64,000 nt of DNA from Scytonematopsis contorta HA4267-MV1 (GCA_019359035.1 JAHHIC010000056.1:106279-170278); one strand, 5' to 3'. Counted from the stretch's first letter, positions 1-10,057 are shown. The notes: generated by a model not told the origin, from the letters alone. A program made the numbers and translations.

Positions 1-603
1 TAGACTTTCGTAACGTTGATAGAGAGCATAAAAATTAAGGGAATCGATAGTGATTGTTCCAAAAATCTCAGGACTAATTCGTCGTCCGATAACTTTAGCT
101 GGATTACTACTATAATAGTTTTTCTTTCCTTCTAGAGTTTGAGTGATAAAATCATGGCATCCTTGTTGATTGTAGGTCAGAGTATGTAATTTCGCTAAAG
201 CATTTCCCAATATTGCGGGGATAGCTAACGGAAAAATTTGCTTTTGATAGAAAAAAGTACGATTATCTTCATAGCCAGTGAGATAGTTATAAACTAAGAT
301 AGAGTTTTGCTCATCAAAGTGTAGAAGCATTGAGGCTAATGTACTAATTTCTCTTAGATTCGTAAATCGCTCTTGAAATTTATAATACAACCACTCATTA
401 AAAAACTCGTTTGCGGTTTCTCCATCATAACCGGGACGTTCTTGTTTTATTAGTAACTTGCGATTATGAGTCAGAGATACTAATAAGTTAAAATTTTTAC
501 CACTTTCTTGAGATTCAAAAAAAGCAGACGCTAAATCTTCTGAACTAAATTGACCAGCATCTGTCAAATATTGAATTACGTTTTGGGCAGATAATGAAAA
601 CAT
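1..603 (-). CDS. Partial phosphotransferase-like (APH/choline kinase fold) protein
   Basis: The minus strand is open from an ATG at 603 to the window edge, giving the first 201 residues of a longer protein with no stop. The N-terminus reads MFSLSAQNVIQYLTDAG. It is followed by a stretch resembling the N-lobe of cyanobacterial aminoglycoside/choline-kinase-like phosphotransferases: 'LLIKQERP' could be the ATP-binding lysine strand, and 'AIPAILGNALAKLHTL' looks like the conserved helix that precedes the catalytic loop. The catalytic HGD loop and DFG-like motif would lie beyond the edge, so activity cannot be judged. No Shine-Dalgarno sequence is evident. The family call rests on overall pattern only; a lanthipeptide-type or other kinase-like gene is possible. 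Confidence 0.5.
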   Translation of the reverse strand, partial: MFSLSAQNVIQYLTDAGQFSSEDLASAFFESQESGKNFNLLVSLTHNRKLLIKQERPGYDGETANEFFNEWLYYKFQERFTNLREISTLASMLLHFDEQNSILVYNYLTGYEDNRTFFYQKQIFPLAIPAILGNALAKLHTLTYNQQGCHDFITQTLEGKKNYYSSNPAKVIGRRISPEIFGTITIDSLNFYALYQRYESL

Positions 604-726
604 TGTTTTAGAAATTTTTTAGAAATTAAGGATTAATGAGGTTTTAAACAACTAATTTCAATTTACCTAAATTTGTAAAAAGCTTTTAATTATCCTGACA
701 ATTATTAACATAAACATTTCCCAAAA

Positions 727-756
727 TGTAGAGACGTTACATGTAACGTCTCTACA
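727..756. repeat. 30-bp palindrome, gtagagac family, copy 1
   Basis: This is a perfect inverted repeat of two 15-base arms (tgtagagacgttaca and its complement) between convergent/divergent gene ends. It is the first of nine copies in the window. They share the outer stem gtagagac...gtctctac but differ in the centre; this copy has the core gttacatgtaac. The family is intergenic and multicopy. Confidence 0.9.
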
Positions 757-855
757 GGGATTATAAACAAACAAACCATAACTCATAAACGAAAAAGTCT
801 ATTATTTGTAGATATAATTGACTAATACCTATATTGAATATATAAATTTGAAAAA

Positions 856-1467
856 ATGGTTGATATTCCCAAAAATAGTTTACATATCTTAACAGAAGAA
901 GAGTTGCAAGCATCAATATTTGAAACATTAAAACAGCATCAGCCAAATACCGAAATTTGGATTTTTGCTTATGGTTCGTTAATTTGGAATCCTATTTTCA
1001 AATATGTTGAACGTCGTATTGGTGAAATAAAAGGTTGGCAGCGAAAGTTTTGTTTACTAGCACCTGTCGGACGTGGTACTAGAGAAAATCCAGGGTTGTT
1101 TCTGGGTTTAGAAAGTGGTGGTAGTTGTCAAGGTATTGCTTATCGAATAGAAAAAGCGAATATGCTCGATGAATTATCTGTAATTTGGCGACGAGAAATG
1201 ATAGTTAATACCTATATTCCCCGCTGGGTGAATGTGATTAATAACCAAGAAGAATTCAACGCAATTACTTTTGTTATCAATCACAATCATCGAATGTATG
1301 CAGGTGATTTAAGTGATGATGCAATTGTAAATAAAATTGCAACAGCAAAAGGTGAACTTGGTTCTTGCGCTGATTATCTCAAGCAAACTGTTGAGGGTTT
1401 AACTGCTGCGGGATTAGTTGACGAGGAATTATTTGAGTTATACAATCAGGTGAAAATAATTAAATAG
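856..1467 (+). CDS. ChaC-like gamma-glutamylcyclotransferase
   Basis: This 203-residue protein is of the ChaC/GGCT family, which cleaves gamma-glutamyl peptides. The ChaC subgroup acts on glutathione, releasing 5-oxoproline and Cys-Gly in the cytoplasm. The substrate-binding loop YGSL is at residues 39-42 (context IWIFAYGSLIWNP). The likely catalytic Glu is in WRREM near residue 114, and 'IPRWVNV' follows as usual for ChaC. The length is normal for the family. The start ATG at 856 has only an AT-rich leader with no strong ribosome site. It stands alone, with a palindromic repeat upstream and a convergent P450 gene downstream. Family assignment is secure; glutathione specificity is inferred from the family. 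Confidence 0.85.
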   Translation: MVDIPKNSLHILTEEELQASIFETLKQHQPNTEIWIFAYGSLIWNPIFKYVERRIGEIKGWQRKFCLLAPVGRGTRENPGLFLGLESGGSCQGIAYRIEKANMLDELSVIWRREMIVNTYIPRWVNVINNQEEFNAITFVINHNHRMYAGDLSDDAIVNKIATAKGELGSCADYLKQTVEGLTAAGLVDEELFELYNQVKIIK

Positions 1468-1591
1468 TGCTTTAACCTAAAATACTTTGTAAACGGAACT
1501 AAAACAACATCACCAAATTCATAGTTTGTCATATTCAGCGTCGTCAGGGTTATCTCAACAGTCACTTCAAAAATAGCCTGAGGATGAAAAA

Positions 1592-2971
1592 TTATTTGCT
1601 GAGTAACAATTCTTTTTTCTGAAGTACTCGTTGCCCACTAATAATCATTTTTACTCCCCTAGCTGGTGCAAGAGTAACACCCCGACGACGAGGAATTTCC
1701 GGTTTGCTATCAACTAACTTCATCTGATAGCGGGACAAAATTTTCGCCATCACTAATTTTAGTTCCACCATCGCTAAAGCATCTCCAATACAGCGACGGG
1801 CACCACCACCAAAAGGCATAAATTCATAAGGAGAAAATTGCCGTTCCAAAAAACGTTCTGGCTTAAACTCGTGAGATTGCGGGTATAAATCTTCGCGGTG
1901 ATGTACCAAATACATACAACCAACAATCCAAGTACCTGGCTCTAATTTATGCCCTAATAATTCTACAGGCTCGTTTACCATTCGAGGAAAAGTTAACATT
2001 GCGACAGGATGAATTCGCAAAGTCTCATTACAAAATGCACTCAAATAAGGTAATTTTGTAATACTCATCAAGTCCGGAGAACCATCTAAAGAGTCTAGTT
2101 CTTGTAACAGTTTTTCTCGCACATCAGGTAAATAATGACTCCAGTATAATCCCCAAGCCATAGCTGTTGCCGTGGTTTCATGTCCTGCAAACAGCAGAGC
2201 CATTAATTCATCACGTAATTCCTTATCGGCCAGTGCATTTCCATCTTCGTCTCGTGCTTCCATTAACAACGAGAGAATATCGATACTTTCTGGATTTGGG
2301 TTGGAGCGACGTTCGGCAATTTCTGTATATATTAGCTCATCAATTGCGGAACGTTGACGTACAAAATTACCCCAAGGACTCCAAGCACCTAAATCTTTTT
2401 GGAGAAAAGGGAAAAATAAGAAGCTGGAACTAAAGGGTGAACGAAAAAGTTCAGACATCAAACCCATTAGCTCCTTGAGTTTTTGGGTACGTTCACCTTC
2501 ATACAAGCCAAAAACAGCTTGTAAGATTACTTGCATAGAAATTTCTTGGGTTGCAGCACGAGCTAGAAAAGATGTATTTCTGGGTAAATTATCAAAGACT
2601 TTTTCTGTAATGTCGCATATTAATTGTGCGTAAGCTTGCATCCGCTCTCTGTGAAAAGAAGGCATTAAAAGTTGCCGTCTTTTTTTATGTTGCCCTTCTT
2701 CGAGCATAAAAACAGCGCTATCCCCAGCTACGGGTCGCAAAATTCCATTGGCTCTACCAGGGGCTGTGAACTTTTTCCTATCGTTGGTTAAAATTTCTTG
2801 TATTGCTTGGGGATTGTTGACAAATACGAGATTGTCTCCAAAACCAACTATTCTTGCGCTAAAAATTTCTGGATATTCCTGAACTGCGCTTTTCATATAT
2901 CCTACAGGGTCTGCGACCCACTGTAGCTTTTGGAGAAATGAGGGCTTACTTATAGTATTTGGTGATGACAT
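1592..2971 (-). CDS. Cytochrome P450, CYP110-like
   Basis: This is a 459-residue soluble P450. The I-helix oxygen-binding motif AGHETT is at 262-267, the K-helix ExxR is ETLR at 316-319, and the haem-binding loop FGGGARRCIG is at 387-396, with the axial Cys at 394. There is no membrane anchor, so the protein is cytosolic and needs a ferredoxin-type partner, which is not encoded nearby. Overall similarity is to the CYP110 family found throughout filamentous cyanobacteria; some members hydroxylate fatty acids, alkanes or terpenes. The substrate cannot be read from the sequence. The start ATG at 2971 gives MSSPNTISKPSFLQKLQW, with the normal short N-terminus. Confidence 0.92.
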   Translation of the reverse strand: MSSPNTISKPSFLQKLQWVADPVGYMKSAVQEYPEIFSARIVGFGDNLVFVNNPQAIQEILTNDRKKFTAPGRANGILRPVAGDSAVFMLEEGQHKKRRQLLMPSFHRERMQAYAQLICDITEKVFDNLPRNTSFLARAATQEISMQVILQAVFGLYEGERTQKLKELMGLMSELFRSPFSSSFLFFPFLQKDLGAWSPWGNFVRQRSAIDELIYTEIAERRSNPNPESIDILSLLMEARDEDGNALADKELRDELMALLFAGHETTATAMAWGLYWSHYLPDVREKLLQELDSLDGSPDLMSITKLPYLSAFCNETLRIHPVAMLTFPRMVNEPVELLGHKLEPGTWIVGCMYLVHHREDLYPQSHEFKPERFLERQFSPYEFMPFGGGARRCIGDALAMVELKLVMAKILSRYQMKLVDSKPEIPRRRGVTLAPARGVKMIISGQRVLQKKELLLSK

Positions 2972-3364
2972 GTGACTTTGGCTAGGAATTTTGACTCATT
3001 TGTTTATAATAACTTAGTCAAAAATCCTGTTGTTTACCTTGCTTCAGACATAACACATGTGAACGCTATTTAACACAATTCTGTAAAATATTTTTAGCCA
3101 ATTAGCGAACGCAATTGTTGACAAGTGATTGACAAATTTAAAAGACGCATCTTATAAGAAAATGGTGTGAATGCAAAAATAGCAACTAGATGTAACCAAA
3201 TAAGCAGTTAATAGCTTGATGTTTTGTGCGCCACGGCGCACATTTTAATTGGCGTCCTCGCTTCTATAAGATGCCTTGTCTCGGTTGGAGGTACATCCCA
3301 GTTGTTGTTACGGCCATCAGCAAACCGATTAGGAGCTAAAATGTTAATTACTATCTGTACCACA

Positions 3365-3535
3365 AGCCAGTGAATAAAGTCACTGTCTCAAAGCTGAAGT
3401 CCTCTTTAGAGGACTAATAAGAATATAAGATTTTTGAGAGTATCTTAAATCTTGTAAAATATTTTTTTTGATGTATTTCTTAGTCCTCTTCTAGAGGACT
3501 TTAGCTTTTAGACAGTGACTTTAGTCACTGGCTGG
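3365..3535. repeat. REP-like inverted pair of double hairpins
   Basis: Two units face each other about 60 bp apart (3365-3418 and 3479-3535). Each unit consists of a hairpin built on agtcctc...gaggact and one built on cagtga...tcactg, joined by an agctga/agctttta linker. A third unit of the same design lies at 35713-35765. This layout is typical of REP/BIME elements. They are often mobilised by IS200-like transposases, none of which is present here. Confidence 0.75.
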
Positions 3536-3562
3536 CTGGCTGGCTTGCTGGCTTGCTGGCTA
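3528..3562. repeat. Tetranucleotide ggct/gctt run
   Basis: A run of ggct, ggct, ggct, tgct, ggct, tgct, ggct directly abuts the right REP-like unit. It looks like slippage expansion of the 'ggct' that ends the hairpin unit. Confidence 0.7.
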
Positions 3563-3616
3563 GTGATATAAATTATGCTTAATGTTCTCTTTATAGACCA
3601 TCTCTTATAAATTTTC

Positions 3617-4330
3617 TCAGTTGTTACTATTTTTTGCCACCAAGCAAGTAGTCACAGGATATAGCGGATGACTTTGGTCTAACTCATCAGGAGTCAACTC
3701 TTCAGCAGCTATTCCCATATAACTTGCTATCAAAGATGTGGGATTACCATATGTTGTGACTTGTACTTCATCAAAATTTTGGAATAGGGTTTTCATTCCA
3801 TCTGGCAAAATTCGCCAATAATCGCCAGGATTATTGTGTATTCTTTGGGCATTAGGAACTATTGCCATGCAGTACCCAGAAGGTACAAGCCAATTTTGGA
3901 TATTGTCAACTACTTTTTGTGGAGTATGGCAATGTTCCAATACATTAAATAAAAGTATCGTGTCGTAGTAACCGGGTTTTAGCAAATTTGACTCATGAAC
4001 ATCACCACAAATATTGACGAGCGGGCTTTCCAATAAGTCAACTGCATCATAAGTTGAGACATTCTCAAATCCGTACTCACCGCGATTGCTTAAAGCACCA
4101 CCAATTTCCACAACTTTTCCTTTGACTTGGTGGCGAATAGAGCCTATGAACTTATCAAGATAGTAGCGGTCAATAGGCGTTCCACGTTCAAAACCAAACT
4201 CATTGCAAAATGGTTCCCCCCGTCGCAGGTCACCCCAGTTTAATTTTCCTACGGGATGCTTCATTTTTCTAACTTGCGACAAAAATTTATTTTTTGTTTG
4301 TCGCCACTCTGTTCTCAAAGCTTCTACCAT
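3617..4330 (-). CDS. Class I SAM-dependent methyltransferase
   Basis: This 237-residue protein has a Rossmann-type methyltransferase core. A motif I-like strand VVEIGGAL is near residue 75, an acidic strand follows (YDAVDLL), and a motif IV/post region reads YDTILLFNVLEHCHTPQ near residues 125-141, in the style of Methyltransf_11/23 proteins. The Gly loop is EIGGAL rather than the usual ExGxGxG, so SAM binding is somewhat atypical. The substrate is unknown; such genes often act on glycans, polyketides or lipids. It is a single gene, with the next minus-strand gene ending 270 bp upstream. Confidence 0.7.
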   Translation of the reverse strand: MVEALRTEWRQTKNKFLSQVRKMKHPVGKLNWGDLRRGEPFCNEFGFERGTPIDRYYLDKFIGSIRHQVKGKVVEIGGALSNRGEYGFENVSTYDAVDLLESPLVNICGDVHESNLLKPGYYDTILLFNVLEHCHTPQKVVDNIQNWLVPSGYCMAIVPNAQRIHNNPGDYWRILPDGMKTLFQNFDEVQVTTYGNPTSLIASYMGIAAEELTPDELDQSHPLYPVTTCLVAKNSNN

Positions 4331-4492
4331 AAACTTTTACCAATTTTTCAAAGTTTTTTCTTTTTTTGAAAATTCGTTTTCAGTTTTGTGCTGTTTCAGA
4401 TTTGTTGACATTATTTTTTCATTTTCAAAGATTATACATTATTGCAATCGCGCTGTAGCGAGTAGCATAAGAAACCCTACCCCCAATGGTGA

Positions 4493-4563
4493 CTCCCCCG
4501 CACACACATCTGTCATTGCGAGGAGGAACGACGAAGCAATGACAGGTAATTGGACTTGTGTCT
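4493..4563. repeat. Imperfect inverted repeat, cacacatctgtcattgc type
   Basis: Left arm cacacatctgtcattgc and right arm gcaatgacaggtaattggacttgtgt flank a short spacer (gaggaggaacgacgaa). The right arm recurs almost unchanged at about 17856-17882. There it continues into the gtgtacacggtag end of the inverted-repeat family seen at 49477-49580 and 61387-61587. Confidence 0.65.
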
Positions 4564-4599
4564 AGGTATGCAGGCAACGAGGGACTGGGGGTTGGGGTT

Positions 4600-6453
4600 T
4601 TACGAACTACGGACTAATGTAATAAATTTATCAATATTACGTTGTAATAATTTGCCTAAAATATATTGACCAGTCTCGTGAATTTCTGGTTTCATCACAA
4701 TTTTGACAATCGCTTCCGCTAGTTTTTTTGCATCAAACCCTGGTGAATTTTCGAGCGATTGCCAAATATTTTTCAAATCATCTAATACCTTCGGGTCAAT
4801 TACTCCTGTAGGTTTTCGGCTACCATCCCCAATATGCATTCCAAAAAGCGCCGTTGTCCTATATAATAAACTCTCGCCGAACATATCTATAGTTTTGACT
4901 ATTTCATCAGCTACACGGACGCGAAGAAAATCTCCTCGCTCTGAAAATAAAAAGTTCATTCCTTGGTCTAGTGCTGAATTAAAGTCATAATCCTTACTAG
5001 TACTAGCATTACTTAGTAGTCTTTCTAACCGATTCCAGCGGAAATTTCCGTCTTTAAAAAGTAGGTTACTCAGAGATGCTCGTAATTCCGGTGCTGGGTC
5101 AGTTAACAGCCGTTTGGCAACGTAGGGATAGGCAGAAACTAGAACTTTAAAGTTAGGGTCAATGGTGATTGCAATACCTTCTAATGATACTAGCGAGCGA
5201 ATAATTAAGGCGTAATATGCTGGTACCATAAAGGAATATTCATACATCAACTCCGAGAGTTCTTGGATGATTACCTGGAAGTTTAATTCCGCAACACTTG
5301 ATGTCAGCGCATTATTAAAAAGTCTTGTAAGTGCAGCACTAACAGGAGCAACATCAACACCAGGAGACAAAAATCCTAATTGAATATAATCTTGTACAAG
5401 TTCTGGAAATTCTCGGTTAATTATGTGAACGACGGCATTAATTAAACCATATCGTTGGTGGGGTTTAATTTCGCTCATCATACCAAAATCTAGATAGGCT
5501 AGTTTACCGTCATTGGTCGCTAATAAATTACCGGGGTGAGGGTCAGCATGAAAAAAGCCATGTTCTAGTAATTGTAGCAAAGTACACTGTACACCAACTT
5601 CGACTAAATGACGCGCATCAATTCCCTTCGACTGGATTGCGGCTAAGTTAGTCATTTTGGTTCCCTCAATCCACTCCATCGTCAAAACGCGACGGTTAGT
5701 GTATTCCCAGTAGATTTTTGGTACGTAAATATCGGGAAGTTTATTGTAGAGGCTGGCAAAGTGTTCTGCATTTTTTCCCTCTTGGATGTAGTCCATTTCT
5801 TCAAAAAACCGAGCAGCGAATTCATCCAAAATGGCAACAAAGTCACTTTTGATTTCCTTAAATCTTTTTTGTGCCCAAATAGCAATACCTCGCAGTATAT
5901 ACATATCTAGAGCAATATTTTCTGCTAAGTCTGGTCTCTGGACTTTTACTGCAACAACTTCCCCTGTTTTTAATCTACCTTTATATACTTGTCCTAAGGA
6001 TGCAGCAGCAACTGGTTCGGTTGTTAACTCAGCATAAATTTTGTCTGGTGTTTCCCCTAATTCTTCCAGAATAAATTGGTATGCGAGTTCGTTAGAAAAA
6101 GCTGGTAACTCATCTTGGAGTTTGGCTAGTTCTTCCAGATAAACTGCAGGTAGTAAATCGGGACGGGTGGATAATGCTTGACCAACCTTTATATAGGCAG
6201 GTCCCAGACGAGTTAAAATTTCTCGCAAACGAACCGCTCGACGAAGCTGCTTTTGCTGGGACTGTCCTGTTTTGTTATCCCACCACCACCCAGTCAGAAA
6301 GCTGATGATGGGTAGCACAATTTTTAGCCATCGCTGACCCACTTGGATTTTGCGATCGCGATATTTTTGAGCAATAGTTTTGGGGTCGTAGCGAGTAGCT
6401 TTTTCCAATGGAATTGTGACCTTAGGAGACAGAGACAGAGTTCCAGCATCCAT
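4600..6453 (-). CDS. ABC1/UbiB (AarF) family atypical kinase
   Basis: This 617-residue protein is of the UbiB/ADCK family, which supports quinone or prenyl-lipid metabolism. In cyanobacteria and plastids it is often linked to plastoquinone and stress. Family motifs are present: the KxGQ segment (YIKVGQALSTRPDLLP), an Ala-rich loop (AAASLGQVYKG) with VAVKVQRP, the catalytic loop HADPHPGNLL and the metal loop YLDFGMM. The length is typical of the cyanobacterial multicopy form. The start ATG is at 6453, only 19 bp from the stop of the small poly-Asp gene on the same strand, which suggests co-transcription. The precise lipid target is unknown. Confidence 0.9.
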   Translation of the reverse strand: MDAGTLSLSPKVTIPLEKATRYDPKTIAQKYRDRKIQVGQRWLKIVLPIISFLTGWWWDNKTGQSQQKQLRRAVRLREILTRLGPAYIKVGQALSTRPDLLPAVYLEELAKLQDELPAFSNELAYQFILEELGETPDKIYAELTTEPVAAASLGQVYKGRLKTGEVVAVKVQRPDLAENIALDMYILRGIAIWAQKRFKEIKSDFVAILDEFAARFFEEMDYIQEGKNAEHFASLYNKLPDIYVPKIYWEYTNRRVLTMEWIEGTKMTNLAAIQSKGIDARHLVEVGVQCTLLQLLEHGFFHADPHPGNLLATNDGKLAYLDFGMMSEIKPHQRYGLINAVVHIINREFPELVQDYIQLGFLSPGVDVAPVSAALTRLFNNALTSSVAELNFQVIIQELSELMYEYSFMVPAYYALIIRSLVSLEGIAITIDPNFKVLVSAYPYVAKRLLTDPAPELRASLSNLLFKDGNFRWNRLERLLSNASTSKDYDFNSALDQGMNFLFSERGDFLRVRVADEIVKTIDMFGESLLYRTTALFGMHIGDGSRKPTGVIDPKVLDDLKNIWQSLENSPGFDAKKLAEAIVKIVMKPEIHETGQYILGKLLQRNIDKFITLVRSS

Positions 6454-6472
6454 AATTATTTAACCCACAAAA

Positions 6473-6748
6473 CTAATCGTCGTCATCGTCGTCATCGTCG
6501 TCATCCTCCTCATTGTCGTCATCATCGTCCTCATCTTCATCGTAGTCATCATCGTCATTGTCGTCATCATCGTTCTTATACTTTTTAGACCGACTCTCCC
6601 TAAATTCCTCGTCTCTTTCATCATTGTCTTTTTTTGACCGACCAAACACACCACCTATAGCTTCTTCAGCTTTCTCCTTGACATTTCCGAAAAAATCATT
6701 GGAAGATTCTTCGTTTTCGTGGTTGCGCTCTCTATCTTTTTTGCCCAT
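6473..6748 (-). CDS. Small highly acidic protein with poly-Asp tail
   Basis: This 91-residue protein has a charged N-terminal half (MGKKDRERNHENEESS, then an amphipathic piece KEKAEEAIGGVFG). Its C-terminal half is almost wholly Asp with some Glu and Asn, ending in a run of Asp. At the DNA level the tail is a gtc/atc trinucleotide repeat, so its length may vary between strains. It has no signal peptide or membrane segment. It lies just upstream of the UbiB gene and next to a Ca2+ pump gene. Poly-acidic tails bind divalent cations with low affinity, so Ca2+ or Mg2+ buffering is possible, but this is inference. The reverse strand is also open here because of the repeat, and I regard that as a shadow. 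Confidence 0.6.
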   Translation of the reverse strand: MGKKDRERNHENEESSNDFFGNVKEKAEEAIGGVFGRSKKDNDERDEEFRESRSKKYKNDDDDNDDDDYDEDEDDDDDNEEDDDDDDDDDD

Positions 6749-6771
6749 TTTTAACTAACTCCAGAAAATAC

Positions 6772-6891
6772 GTAGGTTGGGTTGAGGAACGAAACCCAAC
6801 ATATTAGCTTCAACCCAACCTACAAATTTTTTCTCTTCCATTTTCTCGCATTTTTGAAACCTGTTGGGTTTCGTTCCTCAACCCAACCTAC
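6772..6891. repeat. 29-bp inverted repeat pair (gtaggttgggttgagg type)
   Basis: Arm 1 (6772-6800) begins gtaggttgggttgagg. Arm 2 (6863-6891) is its exact reverse complement. A partial third copy (caacccaacctaca) lies between them at 6811-6824. It sits between two same-strand genes and could fold into a long hairpin in the transcript. It is a dispersed cyanobacterial repeat rather than a simple terminator, since no T-run follows. Confidence 0.85.
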
Positions 6892-6914
6892 AAATCTTTC
6901 TTTTCCATCTTGCC

Positions 6915-9743
6915 TTATTTTCTGAACCAGCGAACAAATAATTTCTCCATTTCAATCCAGACAAAGGTCAGAGAACTAAACCCTATACAAATCAACAACT
7001 CCATCGGTGTCAGATAGTGAGTGTTGAAAAAATTTCTTAACGGTTCTACATAAATGAGGAGTAATTGCAGCACAGAGGTAAAGAACACCGAAGCCAAAAT
7101 ATAGGGATTGGAGAAAGGATTTATCTCAGCAAATAAACGGGTGTTAGAACGAATAGCTAATGCATGTCCCATCTGCGCTAAACAGAGAGTTGTGAACACC
7201 ATTGTTTTCCAACGGTCTGGGTCGAGAGTACCACCAAGGGTATTTCCACGGGTGTAATTATAAGCCCAAGACATCATACCAATAGTCACAATCGCCAAAA
7301 TAATTCCAATCCTAATCATATAAGCTCCCAATCCACGAGCAAAAATATTCTCCTTGGGATTTTTGGGAGGCTGCTGCATAACAATTGGTCTACCTGGTTC
7401 CACTGCTAAGGCTAAAGCCGGTACCCCATCAGTAACCAAATTCATCCAAAGAATTTGCAGTGGTGATAAAGGTACTCCACCTAAACCCATCAGTGGTGCA
7501 GCGGCAATAGTTAGCACTTCGCCAATATTACTGCCTAGAATGTAGCGAATGAAACGACGGATATTAATGTAAACAACGCGACCCTCTTCTGCTGCTGACA
7601 CAATAGTAGAAAAATTATCATCCAGCAGTACCATATCACTGGCTTCTTTACTGACATCCGTACCAGTAATGCCCATCGCGACCCCAATATCTGCCTGCTT
7701 CAGTGCTGGAGCATCGTTTACCCCATCCCCTGTCATGGCAACAACATGACCACGATGTTGCAAAGCTTGTACAATTTTTAGCTTATGTTCAGGAGAAACA
7801 CGGGCATAAACACTAACATGGTCTACGTGTTTTTCTAGTTCCCCCATGCTCATTTTTTCTAGTTCTCTTCCTGTAAGCACCTCATCTTCAGGCCGAGCAA
7901 TACCCAAATCTTCAGCAATAGCCTTTGCTGTTAACTGATGGTCACCAGTAATCATCACTGGACGAATCCCCGCAGTCCGACAACGTGCAACCGCATCTCG
8001 CACTTCCGGACGAGGAGCATCTAGCATCCCCACCAATCCTAACCAGGTCAACCCTCTCTCGGAATTTTCCTCAGAGCCTTCTGGTGGTAACTCGCTTAAA
8101 AGTTTATTCGCAAAGCCTAACACCCGTAACCCACGTCCAGCCATGAGGTTATTTTGCTCTAAAATACCAGCTCGCTGTTCCGCAGTTATAGGCATCAAAG
8201 CATTCCCAAGTTGAATGTAAGTGCATCGCTCCAAAGTTAACTCCGGAGAACCTTTAACAAACATCAAATAGGGAGTCTCGTGTAAATGAAAAGCACTAAG
8301 ACCACTACCAGACCCTTCAGCTTCTACCATTACACTCATGCGTTTACGCTCAGAAGAGAAAGGAAATTCTGCCACACGAGGAAAGCGGTTATCTTGCTCA
8401 TCTTTACGCAATCCACCCTTACCAGCGACAGATAATAATGCACCTTCTGTTGGGTCACCTAAAATCGACCAATCACCATTCTGTTTTTGTAGAATGGCAT
8501 CATTACAAAGCACACAAGCAAGCAGCAAAGCATGAAGCTCTGGATGTGCTTGGGAAGTATGGGTTTTATCCAGCCATTGAAATTCACCAACAGGGCTATA
8601 ACCATCTCCAGTAACACGAGCATTATTACTAGGAGTACAAACAGCTTGTACCACCATTTTATTCTGAGTTAAAGTACCAGTTTTATCAGAACAAATAGTA
8701 GTGACAGAACCAAGAGTTTCCACTGCAGGTAATTTGCGAATCAGTGCATTTCGCTTTACCATGCGTTGTGTTCCCAACGCCAATGTCACCGTAATTACCG
8801 CAGGTAAACCCTCCGGAACCACAGCCACAGCCATACTCAGGGAAACTTTGACCAATTCTTCAAACAAACTAGGGTTAAAAATAGTACCCCCAATAATTAC
8901 CAGAGCAACCAATACCAATGCACCTGTTACCAACACATTTCCCAATTGAGTCATGCGTTTTTGTAACGGAGTTGGTTCCGATTCCACCGATTGCAAAGCA
9001 CTAGCAATTTTCCCCAACTCTGTCTGCATTCCAGTGCTTGTCACCAAAACAGTTGCTCGTCCTTGTACTACCTCCGTCCCTGAAAATACAAGATTAATTC
9101 GGTCACCCAAGGGTGCATCTTCAGGTAGCTGGATATCTGCTTGCTTATTAACAGCATGAGCTTCTCCCGTCAGCGCAGATTCTCGGACTTGAAAATTTGC
9201 AGCCTCCAATAATCTACCATCAGCAGGAACTTTCACCCCAGCTTCTAGCAACATGACATCACCAGGGACAAGTTCTTTAGACTCCACTTCCAGAGTCTGA
9301 CCGTCTCTAATAACTCTGACTTTAGAAGATGCAAGATTTTTTAGCGCTGCGAGAGCTTTTTCCGCTCCACTTTCTTGAATATAGCCCAGCACACCATTCA
9401 AAATCACCACCACAAAAATGGCAAAAGCATCTTTGGGAAATATAAATTCTCCCTGTTGTATTGCAGAACGTATATCTAAAGCAGCAGAAATAACAGCTAC
9501 AGCAATTAACATCAGTAACATGATGTTTTTGAACTGGTCCCATAAAATTTCAGCGGGAGAGCGTCTTCCCCCCTCCACCAGTTCATTAGTACCGTAGCGA
9601 CCTAGATACTCAGCAACTTTCGAGTTAGTTAAACCAGAGAAACGGTCGCTTCCCAAACGCTTAAGAGCTTTAACAACTTCCAAAGTATGCCAAGACGTTG
9701 GATTCGTCTGGGTAAAACCAGGATTTGAAACTGTAGAAGCCAT
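6915..9743 (-). CDS. P2A-type Ca2+-transporting ATPase (PacL/SERCA-like)
   Basis: This 942-residue P-type ATPase exports or sequesters Ca2+. The actuator loop TGE is at 192-194, phosphorylation motif DKTGT at 353-357 and hinge TGDGVNDAP at 671-679. The Ca2+ ligands of SERCA are recognisable: TM4 VPEGLPA (Glu311), TM5 GSNIGEV (Asn739, Glu742) and TM6 MNLVTDG (Asn768, Thr771, Asp772). Both Ca2+ sites therefore look complete. I chose the ATG at 9743 ([10 protein letters not shown]) because a gagg ribosome site lies 5-6 bases before it. The longer open frame to 9800 runs into a dispersed intergenic repeat. Downstream on the same strand is the poly-Asp gene. Specificity for Ca2+ over Mn2+ is inferred from the residues. 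Confidence 0.93.
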   Translation of the reverse strand: MASTVSNPGFTQTNPTSWHTLEVVKALKRLGSDRFSGLTNSKVAEYLGRYGTNELVEGGRRSPAEILWDQFKNIMLLMLIAVAVISAALDIRSAIQQGEFIFPKDAFAIFVVVILNGVLGYIQESGAEKALAALKNLASSKVRVIRDGQTLEVESKELVPGDVMLLEAGVKVPADGRLLEAANFQVRESALTGEAHAVNKQADIQLPEDAPLGDRINLVFSGTEVVQGRATVLVTSTGMQTELGKIASALQSVESEPTPLQKRMTQLGNVLVTGALVLVALVIIGGTIFNPSLFEELVKVSLSMAVAVVPEGLPAVITVTLALGTQRMVKRNALIRKLPAVETLGSVTTICSDKTGTLTQNKMVVQAVCTPSNNARVTGDGYSPVGEFQWLDKTHTSQAHPELHALLLACVLCNDAILQKQNGDWSILGDPTEGALLSVAGKGGLRKDEQDNRFPRVAEFPFSSERKRMSVMVEAEGSGSGLSAFHLHETPYLMFVKGSPELTLERCTYIQLGNALMPITAEQRAGILEQNNLMAGRGLRVLGFANKLLSELPPEGSEENSERGLTWLGLVGMLDAPRPEVRDAVARCRTAGIRPVMITGDHQLTAKAIAEDLGIARPEDEVLTGRELEKMSMGELEKHVDHVSVYARVSPEHKLKIVQALQHRGHVVAMTGDGVNDAPALKQADIGVAMGITGTDVSKEASDMVLLDDNFSTIVSAAEEGRVVYINIRRFIRYILGSNIGEVLTIAAAPLMGLGGVPLSPLQILWMNLVTDGVPALALAVEPGRPIVMQQPPKNPKENIFARGLGAYMIRIGIILAIVTIGMMSWAYNYTRGNTLGGTLDPDRWKTMVFTTLCLAQMGHALAIRSNTRLFAEINPFSNPYILASVFFTSVLQLLLIYVEPLRNFFNTHYLTPMELLICIGFSSLTFVWIEMEKLFVRWFRK

Positions 9744-10057
9744 AAAAACCTCATGGTAAGAAAGGAAACCCCACAATTCGCAATAAGCGCTACGCTCCAC
9801 TGCGTGAACGCAATTCGTAATTCAAAACTCAAAACTTTATTGATTTGGTTAGATAATAGAATTAATAAGCTAATAAGATATATCCTCGAACTAACTATGA
9901 AATGTGGAACCAACAAAAGTTTATTGTGAAGGAATTTCGTTTTTGGATAACCTTATTAAGTGCAATCATAATTTATTAACTCTTCTATTAAATAGTACAA
10001 TACAATCTTTATTAACTAAATAAATTAATGTAAAGATAAATAAAATATACACCTGAA

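Larger units (their letters stand above)
2972..3616. other. 645-bp gap without a recognised gene
   Basis: The left part (2972-3360) is AT-rich. It holds a small hairpin (gtgcgccacggcgcac, about 3227-3242) and, on the minus strand, a short open stretch that I could not assign to a family. The right part holds a REP-like inverted pair and a ggct tetranucleotide run, both listed separately. It probably contains the P450 promoter near 2980-3100, but no clear -35/-10 pair can be singled out. Confidence 0.5.

Noticed and set aside
3190..3360. Remnant of a transposase on the minus strand (reading NRFADGRNNNWDVPP)
   Set aside because: About 50 codons are open, but I could not match them to a family; too weak to call.
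4203..4565. Plus-strand frame across the methyltransferase start
   Set aside because: It overlaps a well-supported gene and a dispersed repeat; no family features.
6343..6588. Plus-strand frame rich in His/Arg
   Set aside because: It is the complement of the poly-Asp tract; a shadow of the trinucleotide repeat.
9744..9800. Longer start for the Ca2+ ATPase
   Set aside because: The extension encodes part of a dispersed intergenic repeat, and the ATG at 9743 has a good ribosome site.
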